64,000 bases of DNA. Source: an uncultured Clostridia bacterium. Its GTDB lineage: Bacteria; Bacillota; Clostridia; Christensenellales; Borkfalkiaceae. A program made the translations under genes and the position numbers. The notes under the pieces are model-generated. The model did no database searches. It saw nothing but the letters and a program-made list of their open reading frames with translations, and was not told the origin of the DNA. Position 1 is the first letter of the stretch. Each line of letters begins with the position of its first letter. The stretch spans positions 1-64,000 of the forward strand of contig CANRAD010000005.1 in NCBI GenBank assembly GCA_947628505.1. Reading direction: 5' to 3'. Positions 27,539 to 36,079 of this stretch are shown one piece after another.

Positions 27539-29095
27539 TCATAACTTATTAAATTTTATAAAATTTGCGGTAGTTGCAATATCTTCTTTTTGTGCCATTT
27601 CTTTTACAAAATTTCCACTTAAGGTTGTAGATTTTTGAGATACGATTGCAAATTGACTTTCTTTTTCAAGATTTTTACAATAGCCATCATCATTAGCAGC
27701 TTCTGCAACCCTAATTGTGTATTCTTGTACGCCTGTATCTGTGACTTCTGCAACTTTAAAACCATGAGCTACTTTAATTCCGCCATATCCATCAGTAGAT
27801 GGACCTACATCGTAGAAAAGTCGGGTAGAGCCTTTGGTTAAATCGTGACCACATGCAGCAAAGATTGCTTTAACCAGCTCATCTCTTGTGCCTTGTATTG
27901 AATTTGTATAATTAAATGTATAATCTTTTGTGTATGTGGCGTCGCTAAGTGAATATGTTATTGATTGGGCTATTTCATTTTTAGAAAGTTCTTTTACATT
28001 AATTGGACTTGCTAATGTTATTGTTCCAATTCCATAACAATAACTATCCGGGTTATCTTCATATGTTGTAACTAATTTTATTTCATTTATGATATCTTCA
28101 TTACCTATGTCCCAACTAGATTCTACAATCTTGTCTGCTTTAAAAGTTTGACCGAAGATTTTTCTCCCTGCTTTATTAAGTGCGTTTTCATTCAACGCTT
28201 GATAAACTTGTTGTGAATATTCATCTTTTAATAAGTCTTGGATGCTTTCAATCTTTTCCTCTTCAACAGGTGGATCTGGTTTTTCTGGATCTACAGGTGG
28301 TTTCTCTTCCTCGTCATTTTTAAAGGTTTCATTTGCAAGGTTATATGAGGTTGATATTATTGTTGCATCGCCATCTTCCGCTGTAGAATAATCTTTAACT
28401 ACAAAATAATCTTCAACTTTTGATGGTTTTTGAATGTTCTCTAATAGGTGCTCTTGAGATCTATCATCATCAACTATAACCGAAAGTTGCCCAACTGTGT
28501 ATATGCCGTCTTCAGAAGTTAAAAGATTGAAAGTCCTTGCATTTTGATAGCGTGGTTCAACTTCGGTGAAAAGGTCTGCGTTTACATTAGCAGTAGAGAA
28601 AAGTGCATCTTTTAGTTCTGTATTAGTCTTATTTTCCTTTGCGTCAAATTCAAAAACATTGGTTGTGGTTTGAGTGTATTGTACGTTTACAACCTTATCT
28701 GATACTATATCGTCAAGGTCGATAGGGGTATTTAATGTAGCATCTATTATATCAAGTTTTCGTTTTGTGTCATCAACTTTATAAATGCAAGATACTCTGA
28801 CATTTTCAAGTTCATCCTTTGAGTTTGCGCCAATTGCTACAGTTTGGCTAAGTACATCTTTGCCTGCTGTAATGTCGCTAAAGTTATCATTATAAAATTG
28901 TATTGCCTTGTCGCTATGATTTGCAATAAAATCGGCAAAGGTTATGGAAGGCTCCTCTTCTTCCGTGTTGGTTTGATTATTGTTTGTGGTGTTTCCGTTT
29001 GTGGTAGACTCGCCGCCCGCACTGCAGGCAACCATAGTCAACCCGCAGAACGCCGCGCACAGCACAGAAACAATTTTAAATAAAGATTTATTCAT
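27539..29095 (-). CDS. Predicted lipoprotein with two tandem related domains
   Basis: I do not recognise this family. The protein begins with a lipoprotein signal: basic start, hydrophobic core and Met-Val-Ala-Cys with the lipidated Cys at residue 24. A Ser/Gly/Asn/Thr-rich low-complexity stretch follows. Two domains of roughly 220 residues repeat one another, as seen by aligning ATLNTPIDLDDIV with ITLASPINVKELS and the segments that follow (TNTELKDALFSTA with TRDELVKAIFAAC). An acidic Pro-rich linker around residues 260-285 joins them. I chose the ATG at 29095 (518 residues) with AGGAG upstream. The coding sequence is visibly AT-richer than its neighbours. Likely a surface-anchored protein of unknown role. 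Confidence 0.75.
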   Translation of the reverse strand: MNKSLFKIVSVLCAAFCGLTMVACSAGGESTTNGNTTNNNQTNTEEEEPSITFADFIANHSDKAIQFYNDNFSDITAGKDVLSQTVAIGANSKDELENVRVSCIYKVDDTKRKLDIIDATLNTPIDLDDIVSDKVVNVQYTQTTTNVFEFDAKENKTNTELKDALFSTANVNADLFTEVEPRYQNARTFNLLTSEDGIYTVGQLSVIVDDDRSQEHLLENIQKPSKVEDYFVVKDYSTAEDGDATIISTSYNLANETFKNDEEEKPPVDPEKPDPPVEEEKIESIQDLLKDEYSQQVYQALNENALNKAGRKIFGQTFKADKIVESSWDIGNEDIINEIKLVTTYEDNPDSYCYGIGTITLASPINVKELSKNEIAQSITYSLSDATYTKDYTFNYTNSIQGTRDELVKAIFAACGHDLTKGSTRLFYDVGPSTDGYGGIKVAHGFKVAEVTDTGVQEYTIRVAEAANDDGYCKNLEKESQFAIVSQKSTTLSGNFVKEMAQKEDIATTANFIKFNKL

Positions 29096-29113
29096 TTTTA
29101 CTCCTTTTGCGGT

Positions 29114-29145
29114 AAAAAAATAAGGTGTGCCCGAAAGAGCACACC
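29114..29145 (-). terminator. Terminator-like hairpin inside the lipoprotein leader
   Basis: On the minus strand GGTGTGC (29139-29145) and GCACACC (29124-29130) form a 7-bp stem followed by TTA and seven T. It lies only about 20 bases before the lipoprotein ribosome site, so it would end transcription before the gene unless it is opened. Confidence 0.7.
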
Positions 29146-29276
29146 GCACGGTATCTCTCACGGCTACCACACCTTAACATTTACAGAATTATTCCTTACG
29201 AAAATAATATTGAAAAGAGATACACAATGCCAAATTGTGTATTTCGTAAAAAATAATTCTATTGTTAAAATGTGGT
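29114..29276 (-). promoter_or_regulatory. Structured leader, possible transcription attenuator
   Basis: The RNA made from the promoter at 29283-29311 starts with a long imperfect hairpin (29242-29276 with 29166-29203, plus an inner perfect 9-bp stem 29220-29228 with 29234-29242). The 3' arm of this hairpin (29168-29175) is also perfectly complementary over 8 bases to the 3' half of the downstream terminator stem (29122-29129). The two pairings exclude each other, which is the layout of an attenuator. The signal sensed is unknown. This is inference from base pairing. Confidence 0.55.
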
Positions 29277-29282
29277 ACTAAA

Positions 29283-29311
29283 AATATAACACCATATAAT
29301 TAAAAAGTCAA
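29283..29311 (-). promoter_or_regulatory. Promoter of the lipoprotein gene
   Basis: On the minus strand TTGACT (29306-29311) and TATATT (29283-29288) are 17 bases apart. The start codon is almost 190 bases downstream, leaving a long leader. This promoter, the leader and the ynbB terminator account for the 331 non-coding bases 29096-29426. Confidence 0.75.
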
Positions 29312-29344
29312 GGAGTTGGGATTTGTCGGCGGCAAAATTGCCGT

Positions 29345-29405
29345 TTGAAATGATTTTGCAGCGTTCAGCGGAATGAAAAGCGGGGGCACTTTGAGGTGCT
29401 CCCGC
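29345..29405 (-). repeat. Terminator-repeat unit, right copy (terminator of ynbB)
   Basis: A hairpin (29380-29389 with 29396-29405) followed on the minus strand by TTTTCATT terminates the ynbB gene. It is the inverted counterpart of 27401-27462. The sequence after the hairpin is nearly identical (36 of 39), while the stems differ but keep pairing. Confidence 0.8.
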
Positions 29406-29426
29406 CCGTTTTGGCATAAAAAATAT

Positions 29427-30641
29427 CTATTTTACAAGTTTTTTGAGGATGCGCGCCAAGGCGTACTTGCCGTGCTCGTAGGTAAGCCCGCCCTGAAAGT
29501 ATGCAATGTACGGCGGTTTGACGGGGCCGTCTGCCGAAAGCTCAATTGAAGCCCCCGCAACAAACGTGCCTGCCGCCATTATAATTTTGTCGTCATAGCC
29601 GGGCATATCCCACGCCTCGCAGGTTACAAAGCTATCTACGGGCGAAGCGTACTGCACCTCGCGAATGAAATTTATCATCTTCTCCGCGCTGTCAAACTCG
29701 ATTGCCCTTGTAATGTCATACGGAATTTTGTCGATTGCGGGGTAATTTACATATCCCAGCTCCCCCATAGCCTGACCGATTAGCAGAGATGTCTTTAACG
29801 CCTGCGCCACGGTGTGCGGAGCCATAAAAAGCCCCTGATAAAAATATTGGTAGCCGCCCGCATACGAGCCGACTTCCGTGCCAATCGAGGGCGCGGTAAG
29901 CCTTTTGCCTATCAAATCTATATATTTTTGCTTGCCGCAGATATATCCGCCCGTGGGGGCAAGCCCGCCGCCCGCGTTTTTTATGAGCGAGCCGACGATT
30001 ATGTCCGCGCCGACTTCCGTCGGTTCCTGCTTTTCGACGAACTCGCCGTAGCAATTATCCACAAAAATACAGCCTTCAAAGCCAAATGAGCGTACAAATT
30101 TGCAGATTTCGCCTATTTCTTTGCAGGAAAAGGCGTCCCGAAGCTCATATCCGCGCGAACGCTGGATATATACAACCTTTACAGCCGTACCGAGCTTTTC
30201 AGCCACTTCTCCGAAGTCGATTTTGCCGTTTTTCAGCTCGCAGTACTCGAATTTCACGCCGAAATCCTTTAACGAGCCGTTGTTTTCGCCGAAAATCACG
30301 CCCCTTATGGTGTCATAGGGCATACCGCTCACGCACAAAAACGCGTCGCCCGGACGGAGAAGCCCGAAAAGGGCAACCGTAAGGGCGTGCGTGCCGGATA
30401 AAAGGTGCGGCGAAACTATCCCTGCCTCCGCTCCGAAAGATTTTGCGTACAGCTTTCCGAGGGCGTCTCTGCCCTCGTCGTCATAGCCGTAACCCGTGGT
30501 GCCGTTAAAATGGCGGAGCGCAACTTTGTATTCCTCAAACGCCTTTAAAACCTTAGTCTGATTATAATAGGCAACGTCGTCGATATATTCGAATTTTTCA
30601 CTTAACTTACTTTCGCACTCTTTGATAAACTTTTCAAACAT
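29427..30641 (-). CDS. ynbB: Methionine gamma-lyase-like PLP enzyme (YnbB family)
   Basis: A fold-type I PLP-dependent protein of the family called YnbB or 'aluminium resistance protein', related to Cys/Met gamma-lyases but with no firmly known reaction. The HFNGTTGYGYDDEGRDALG start, SGTHALTVALFGLLRPGD and the likely PLP lysine in GSLIKNAGGGLAPTGGYI are visible. I chose the ATG at 30641 (404 residues), which has a G-rich site before it and overlaps the end of miaA by eight bases. The miaA-ynbB neighbourhood is also seen in other Bacillota. It ends the mut-mia operon. Confidence 0.87.
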   Translation of the reverse strand: MFEKFIKECESKLSEKFEYIDDVAYYNQTKVLKAFEEYKVALRHFNGTTGYGYDDEGRDALGKLYAKSFGAEAGIVSPHLLSGTHALTVALFGLLRPGDAFLCVSGMPYDTIRGVIFGENNGSLKDFGVKFEYCELKNGKIDFGEVAEKLGTAVKVVYIQRSRGYELRDAFSCKEIGEICKFVRSFGFEGCIFVDNCYGEFVEKQEPTEVGADIIVGSLIKNAGGGLAPTGGYICGKQKYIDLIGKRLTAPSIGTEVGSYAGGYQYFYQGLFMAPHTVAQALKTSLLIGQAMGELGYVNYPAIDKIPYDITRAIEFDSAEKMINFIREVQYASPVDSFVTCEAWDMPGYDDKIIMAAGTFVAGASIELSADGPVKPPYIAYFQGGLTYEHGKYALARILKKLVK

Positions 30642-31536
30642 TGAGTAACCCCAAAACATTTTCGGCGGTTGCCTTTTTCGGTTCAAGCCAAATTATCCCC
30701 GGCAACTTTTTGAAAAATGTTATCTGCCTTTTGGCGTAATGACGGGTATTTTGCTTTATTATGTTACGCATAGTACTCTCATTATCGCCGTTTTTGAGGC
30801 AATTTACCACTTCTTTGTAGCCTATCGCCTGCATACACTGACAATTTTCGTCCACACCGCCCGCAAGAAGATTTTTAACTTCTTCCACAAGCCCGCGCTC
30901 GAACATCTCGTCCACGCGCAAGTCTATCCGCCTGTACAGCTCGTCCCGCGGATAATCTACGGCGACGGCCAGATAATCGTATTTGGGGATAAGCCTGTCG
31001 TGCTGGGCGGATTTTTTTATGCCGCTCGCCTCATAAATTTCCAGCGCGCGAATAACCCTCTTCATATCGTTAACATGCAATTTTTCCGCGGTTTCGGCGT
31101 CAACTTCCATTAACAGCGCGTAAATATACTCTTTGCCCCTTTCTTCGAGCAAGCGGTTATATTTGTCTCTTATAACTCTATTCGCCCCCGCGTTGCCGTA
31201 GGCAAAATCGAAAAGCAGCGAATTTATATAAAATCCCGTGCCGCCGCAGATTATCGGCGTTTTGTTTTGACTTAAAAGCTCCTTCACGATGGGTTCCGCC
31301 GCCCTTTCATAGTCGAAAACGCTGAAATTTCCCAAAGGCTCCGCAACGTCTATCATGCGGTGAATTATCCCCTGCATCTCCTTTGCGGTCGGTTTTGCCG
31401 TCCCTATATTCAGTCCTTTATATACAAGCTGGGAATCCGCAGAAATAATCTCCGTTTTCAAATATTCAGCGCAGTTTATCGCAAGCGAAGTTTTGCCTGA
31501 GGCAGTCGGACCGCATATCACAAGGACTTTATGCAT
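30634..31536 (-). CDS. miaA: tRNA dimethylallyltransferase
   Basis: It adds a dimethylallyl group to A37 of tRNAs reading UNN codons, the substrate for MiaB. The 300-residue protein has Walker A GPTASGKTSLA, the DSQLVYKGLNIGTAKP motif and NTRHYAKRQITFFKK near the C-terminus. It lies three bases after mutL. MiaA and MiaB act in sequence and are encoded in the same operon here. Bases 30758-30777 inside it are identical to part of an intergenic motif at 22.83 kb. Confidence 0.96.
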   Translation of the reverse strand: MHKVLVICGPTASGKTSLAINCAEYLKTEIISADSQLVYKGLNIGTAKPTAKEMQGIIHRMIDVAEPLGNFSVFDYERAAEPIVKELLSQNKTPIICGGTGFYINSLLFDFAYGNAGANRVIRDKYNRLLEERGKEYIYALLMEVDAETAEKLHVNDMKRVIRALEIYEASGIKKSAQHDRLIPKYDYLAVAVDYPRDELYRRIDLRVDEMFERGLVEEVKNLLAGGVDENCQCMQAIGYKEVVNCLKNGDNESTMRNIIKQNTRHYAKRQITFFKKLPGIIWLEPKKATAENVLGLLNV

Positions 31537-31539
31537 AAT

Positions 31540-33513
31540 TCAGACAATCCTCTTGAACAATTTTTCGATTTCGCGCTTAGAAAAAGTTACGCAAACCGGT
31601 CTGCCGTGCGGACATTTTAAATTTACGTTGCCTTCCATCATCTTAAACAGCGCGTCGACTTCGCCGTCGGTAAGCTGCATTCCGCCCTTTACCGCGTGTT
31701 TGCACGCAGTCATTGCAAGTTTGTCTTTGAACAAATCTTCGATTTTAATATCTTTGAAATCGCTGATGGAAGCAAGAACGTCTTCGAAGAAATCTTTGAT
31801 ATTGAGATTGCATAAATCTGCCGGTATTTCGCACACTCTGAACGCATTGGCTCCGAATTGCTCTATTAAAAAGCCGAAATCGTTTAAAATGTTTATATTC
31901 TTTAAAATAAATTGCGTTTCTTCCGCATTCGTATCGATAACATACGGAAACATAACCGGCTGACGGTTCACCGTGCGCTCAGATAGCCGTTTTTTAAGTC
32001 TGTCGAAAATAAGTCGCTCATGAGCCGCGTGTTGGTCGATAATATAAACGACGTTTCTGTATTCGTAAATTAAATAGGTATTGAACAAACTGCCGCGATA
32101 AATGCAGGTTTCATAGTCTATTTCTTGTTGTTTGCGCTCTATAATACGTTTTTCCAATTCGCTTGATTCTTCAATCGTAAACTTGGAAAGCGAATTATCG
32201 GAAACCGTTGCGTCTTCGCCGGACAAACTGCCGTAACATTTCGTGCTGTAATGATAGAACTCATTAAACGACATATCGGTTTCCGGATTGAAAAATTTTT
32301 CGGGTTCTCCGCTCTTTTTATTAACCGGAATCTCAGGAACACTCTTAGGCGGCGTCTTTAACCCGTTTTCGGGCGCCGAATACGACTTTTCCGGCATATA
32401 CTTGTCGATAAGCGATTGCCTTTTTTCATATTCACGGTAGGAATAGACTTTATTTTTTTCGGTTTTATCGCCCATTAACGACTGTATTTCGGGTATTCTG
32501 CCGCTATTCACAACGTAATTTTCCGCGTTCGCAGTGCCATCCAATACAGAAGAAACGACTTTGAAAATAATTCCGAAAATCATTCTGTTATCGACAAACC
32601 GCACGTCGGCTTTGTTGGGATGCACGTTGACGTCCAAAATGTCGCTCGGGACGTCTATATTAAGGATATAGAAGGGAAATTGCCTTTTCATGGCATAGCT
32701 TGCGTAAGCGTTGGAAATTGCCGTCGCAACGGTATTGTTTATAACATACCTGCCGTTTATAAAAGCGCTTTGATAACTTTTATTGGATTTGAAAAAATTC
32801 TGGTTTCCGATATAGCCGTAAATTTTTATATTGTCTTTTTCGGCGTTTATTTTAATGCACTCCGAAAGAGTTTTGGCGCCGTAAACCTGAGCTATTGCCT
32901 CTTCCAGACCGCCGCCGAACGATTGCAATATCGGTTTCCCGTCGGCGTAATATTTAAAGCGTATGTTTGGTCTGCTCAAAATGTATTTTGAAACGAACGA
33001 CGTGATATCGGCTTCTTCTTTTTTGTCCTGTTTTAAAAATTTTTCGCGCGCCGGAGTGTTGTAAAAAAGTTCACGAACGCAAATGACGGTTCCGATAAGC
33101 GAAGCCGCCGGTTCAATCTGTCCGAGTTTGCCTCCTTCACAGCTCAATTTATATGCTTGATTCCCCGCTGTCGCGGAAATTATTTCGACTTTCGCAACCG
33201 CAGAAATACTCGCAAGCGCCTCGCCGCGGAAACCGAGCGTCGAAATATTGTCAAGGTCAGCCACATCGGCGACTTTACTCGTCGCATGAGGCAAAAACGC
33301 CGCTTTCAAATCGTCTTTTTCGATTCCGCTACCGTTATCGATAACTTTAATTAAATCTTTCCCGCCGCGCTCGATATAAATCTCGATTTCGGTAGCTCCC
33401 GCGTCGATACTGTTTTCCACAAGTTCCTTGACCGCGGAATAAGGTCTGTCTACAACCTCGCCCGCCGCAATGCGGTTATAAACGCTCTTGGGAAGTATAT
33501 TAATTTTTCTCAT
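31540..33513 (-). CDS. mutL: DNA mismatch repair protein MutL
   Basis: The ATPase that couples mismatch recognition by MutS to strand removal. GHKL motifs ENSIDAGATEIEIYIERGG, DNGSGIEKDDL and STLGFRGEALASI are clear in the N-terminal third. A variable linker follows, then the C-terminal dimerisation domain with DQHAAHERLIFDRL. The C-terminus shows an ACKHAVKGG motif and CPHGRPVCVTFSKREIEKLFKR, with a Cys-Pro-His, which fit the endonuclease-type MutL found in bacteria without MutH. It overlaps mutS by 14 bases. Confidence 0.96.
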   Translation of the reverse strand: MRKINILPKSVYNRIAAGEVVDRPYSAVKELVENSIDAGATEIEIYIERGGKDLIKVIDNGSGIEKDDLKAAFLPHATSKVADVADLDNISTLGFRGEALASISAVAKVEIISATAGNQAYKLSCEGGKLGQIEPAASLIGTVICVRELFYNTPAREKFLKQDKKEEADITSFVSKYILSRPNIRFKYYADGKPILQSFGGGLEEAIAQVYGAKTLSECIKINAEKDNIKIYGYIGNQNFFKSNKSYQSAFINGRYVINNTVATAISNAYASYAMKRQFPFYILNIDVPSDILDVNVHPNKADVRFVDNRMIFGIIFKVVSSVLDGTANAENYVVNSGRIPEIQSLMGDKTEKNKVYSYREYEKRQSLIDKYMPEKSYSAPENGLKTPPKSVPEIPVNKKSGEPEKFFNPETDMSFNEFYHYSTKCYGSLSGEDATVSDNSLSKFTIEESSELEKRIIERKQQEIDYETCIYRGSLFNTYLIYEYRNVVYIIDQHAAHERLIFDRLKKRLSERTVNRQPVMFPYVIDTNAEETQFILKNINILNDFGFLIEQFGANAFRVCEIPADLCNLNIKDFFEDVLASISDFKDIKIEDLFKDKLAMTACKHAVKGGMQLTDGEVDALFKMMEGNVNLKCPHGRPVCVTFSKREIEKLFKRIV

Positions 33514-36076
33514 TCTTTACTTTCTCCGCCAAATCGCCGAGCAACATAAATGCCTGTATAGGCGATAAATTATTCATGTCTATCTCTGAAATTATTTTTT
33601 CCACTTCACTGAGTTCAGGTTCGTCGGCTGCTTCTTCGGCTTTTTTCGGTCGATATCCTCTTTCAACCGTTTTCAAAAGTTCTTTCGCTCTATCGGTTAC
33701 TTCCGAAGGCACCCCCGCCAAAGAGGCGACTTCTATGCCGAAACTGCGATTTGCGCCGCCGCGCATAATCTTTCTCAGAAAAACTACGCTGCCGTTGATT
33801 TCTTTGACGGCAATCTTGTAATTTTTAACGCCTTCTACTTTATTTTCAAGTTCTGTGAGTTCATGATAATGAGTTGCAAAAAGCGTTTTCGCGCGCACGT
33901 TGCGTGTAAGATATTCAATGACCGCCCAAGCTATACTCAGTCCGTCATATGTGCTCGTTCCGCGCCCGACCTCGTCCAGAATCAACAAACTGTGCCTCGT
34001 TGCGTTTCTCATAATCGTAGCGACTTCTATCATCTCTACCATAAATGTGCTTTGATTGTTAATCAAGTTGTCGCTTGCGCCTATGCGCGTAAAAATTCTG
34101 TCCACTAACGGTATTTTCGCCGACTTGGCCGGAACAAAACAGCCGAGATGCGCCATATAGACGATAATCGCCGTCTGGCGCATATACGTACTCTTCCCGG
34201 CCATGTTCGGGCCCGTTATAATGAGAGTTCTGCTTTCGTCTTCATCCATATAAAGATCGTTCGGAATAAATCGATCTTTTATCATTGCTTCTACAACCGG
34301 ATGTCTTCCTTCGCCGATTACCAAAGGCTCGCCGAAATCCACTATTTCCGGACGGACATATTTATTGGCTTTGGATACTTCGGCCAATGCGACGATGAAA
34401 TCCAAAAGCCCTATCGCCGCGGCTATCGATTTGATTTTTACTATATTTTCGACTAGCACTTCCTTCAATTTTTCATAAAGTTGCACTTCCAATTTAAGCG
34501 CTTCTTCCGTGCTCTTTAAAATTTTATCTTCGAGTTCTTTCAACTCGTCGGTTATATATCTTTCGGCATTTGCGAGAGTCTGCCTGCGCTGATACCCCAG
34601 CGGAACTTTATCCTTGAACGATTTGCTTACTTCTATATAGTAACCGAACACTCTGTTATAACCGATTTTAAGCGTGCGGATACCCGTCGCGTCGCGTTCC
34701 CGGGTTTCCATTTCGATTAAAATTTTGGAAGTGTTCCTCTCTATGTTCCTGTATTCGTCGAGTTGCTTATTAAAGCCTTCTTTGATATAACCGCCTTCTT
34801 TCATATTCCCCGGCAGTTCTTCGGCAATCGAATTTTTTAAAAGATCCGTGAGTTGCGACATATCCACAAGCTGTCCGGATATATCGTTAATTATATCCGA
34901 AGTGAAACCCGTAAGCCTGAATTTGAGTTCCGGGATTACGGAAAGAGACTGAGCGAGCACTTTGCAATCCTTCGGCATTACGTTGCCGTTGCTTATCTTG
35001 CCCGCTATTCTCTCTATATCCTTTATATCCTTTAAAAGATCTCTTAGCGCAACGCGAACGACCGTTGCGTCCACAAGCTCGGAAACACCGTTTTGTCTGT
35101 ATAAAATTTCGGATTTATCGCACAAAGGATAAATAAGCGCATTGTGTAAAAATCTCGAACCCATGCCGGTTACTGTCTTGTCCAACAGCCAATAAAGCGA
35201 ACCGTGTTTGCCGCCGTTATTTAGGTTCCTGAAAATTTCGAGATTTCTTACGGCAGAGCTGTCAAGTTGCAGAAAATTCTCATTGGAAATAAATTTGATT
35301 TCACTGATATTTCTGAGCCCGTGCATCTGCGTTTCTTTCAGATATTCCAAAAGCGCTCCGCATGCCGATATGGCAAATTTTCTTTCGGATATGGAAAACG
35401 CTGAAAGCGAATTGACGTGCAATTGTTCCAAAAGATTTCTTTCCGCCGCAGAATAACCGAACGCCCATTCCGGATAGTTGGAAAAACGGGGCAAAATTCC
35501 TCTGGAAACTTCGGGTATATCTTTTGAAGCAAGCAACATTTCGTTATTGCAGATTATCTCTTTGACGTCAAGATTGAGCAATTCCGTAACGCATTTATTG
35601 AGAGCTTCGTGTCCGAAAAATTCCGACGCGCAGAAATCGCCCGTCGTTATATCCGCCCACGCAATCGCCAAACCTTCGGCATTTTTATAAACGCTGCATA
35701 TGAAATTATTCGTCTTTTCGTCAAGCCCGTCGTCAGACGTCAAAGTTCCCGCCGTAACTACGCGCACCACACCTCGGTCTACCATTCCTTTGGCTTGCGA
35801 AGGATCTTCGAGTTGTTCGCATATGGCCACTTTGTAACCCGCCGCAACCAGCTTCGAAATATATCCGCCGACGGCGTGATATGGAACGCCGCACATGGGC
35901 GCGCGCTCTTCGAGCCCGCAGTCTTTGCCCGTCAAAGTCAAATCGAGAATTTCGGAAGCTGTAACCGCGTCGTCGAAGAACATCTCGTAAAAATCTCCGA
36001 GACGATAAAATATAAGGCAGTCCTTATACTTTTCTTTAACCGACACCCAATGTTGCATCATTTGTGTAAGCGCCAT
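33500..36076 (-). CDS. mutS: DNA mismatch repair protein MutS
   Basis: It recognises base mismatches and small loops. The 858-residue protein has the N-terminal mismatch-reading FYRLGDFYEMFFDDA (Phe-x-Glu), the Walker A ITGPNMAGKSTYMRQ, the Walker B-like LLILDEVGRGTSTYDG and ATHYHEL. The length fits MutS1. It lies between miaB (three bases away) and mutL (overlapping). Confidence 0.97.
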   Translation of the reverse strand: MALTQMMQHWVSVKEKYKDCLIFYRLGDFYEMFFDDAVTASEILDLTLTGKDCGLEERAPMCGVPYHAVGGYISKLVAAGYKVAICEQLEDPSQAKGMVDRGVVRVVTAGTLTSDDGLDEKTNNFICSVYKNAEGLAIAWADITTGDFCASEFFGHEALNKCVTELLNLDVKEIICNNEMLLASKDIPEVSRGILPRFSNYPEWAFGYSAAERNLLEQLHVNSLSAFSISERKFAISACGALLEYLKETQMHGLRNISEIKFISNENFLQLDSSAVRNLEIFRNLNNGGKHGSLYWLLDKTVTGMGSRFLHNALIYPLCDKSEILYRQNGVSELVDATVVRVALRDLLKDIKDIERIAGKISNGNVMPKDCKVLAQSLSVIPELKFRLTGFTSDIINDISGQLVDMSQLTDLLKNSIAEELPGNMKEGGYIKEGFNKQLDEYRNIERNTSKILIEMETRERDATGIRTLKIGYNRVFGYYIEVSKSFKDKVPLGYQRRQTLANAERYITDELKELEDKILKSTEEALKLEVQLYEKLKEVLVENIVKIKSIAAAIGLLDFIVALAEVSKANKYVRPEIVDFGEPLVIGEGRHPVVEAMIKDRFIPNDLYMDEDESRTLIITGPNMAGKSTYMRQTAIIVYMAHLGCFVPAKSAKIPLVDRIFTRIGASDNLINNQSTFMVEMIEVATIMRNATRHSLLILDEVGRGTSTYDGLSIAWAVIEYLTRNVRAKTLFATHYHELTELENKVEGVKNYKIAVKEINGSVVFLRKIMRGGANRSFGIEVASLAGVPSEVTDRAKELLKTVERGYRPKKAEEAADEPELSEVEKIISEIDMNNLSPIQAFMLLGDLAEKVKNEKN

Positions 36077-36079
36077 AAT

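Noticed and set aside
29114..29276. T-box leader for the lipoprotein gene
   Set aside because: A GGTGTGGTA stretch slightly resembles the T-box sequence, but the full conserved T-box and specifier loop are absent and the gene is not an amino-acid gene.
29427..31536. Foreign base composition of ynbB and miaA
   Set aside because: Some lines look GC-rich, but comparable stretches occur in mutS, so by eye there is no clear step.
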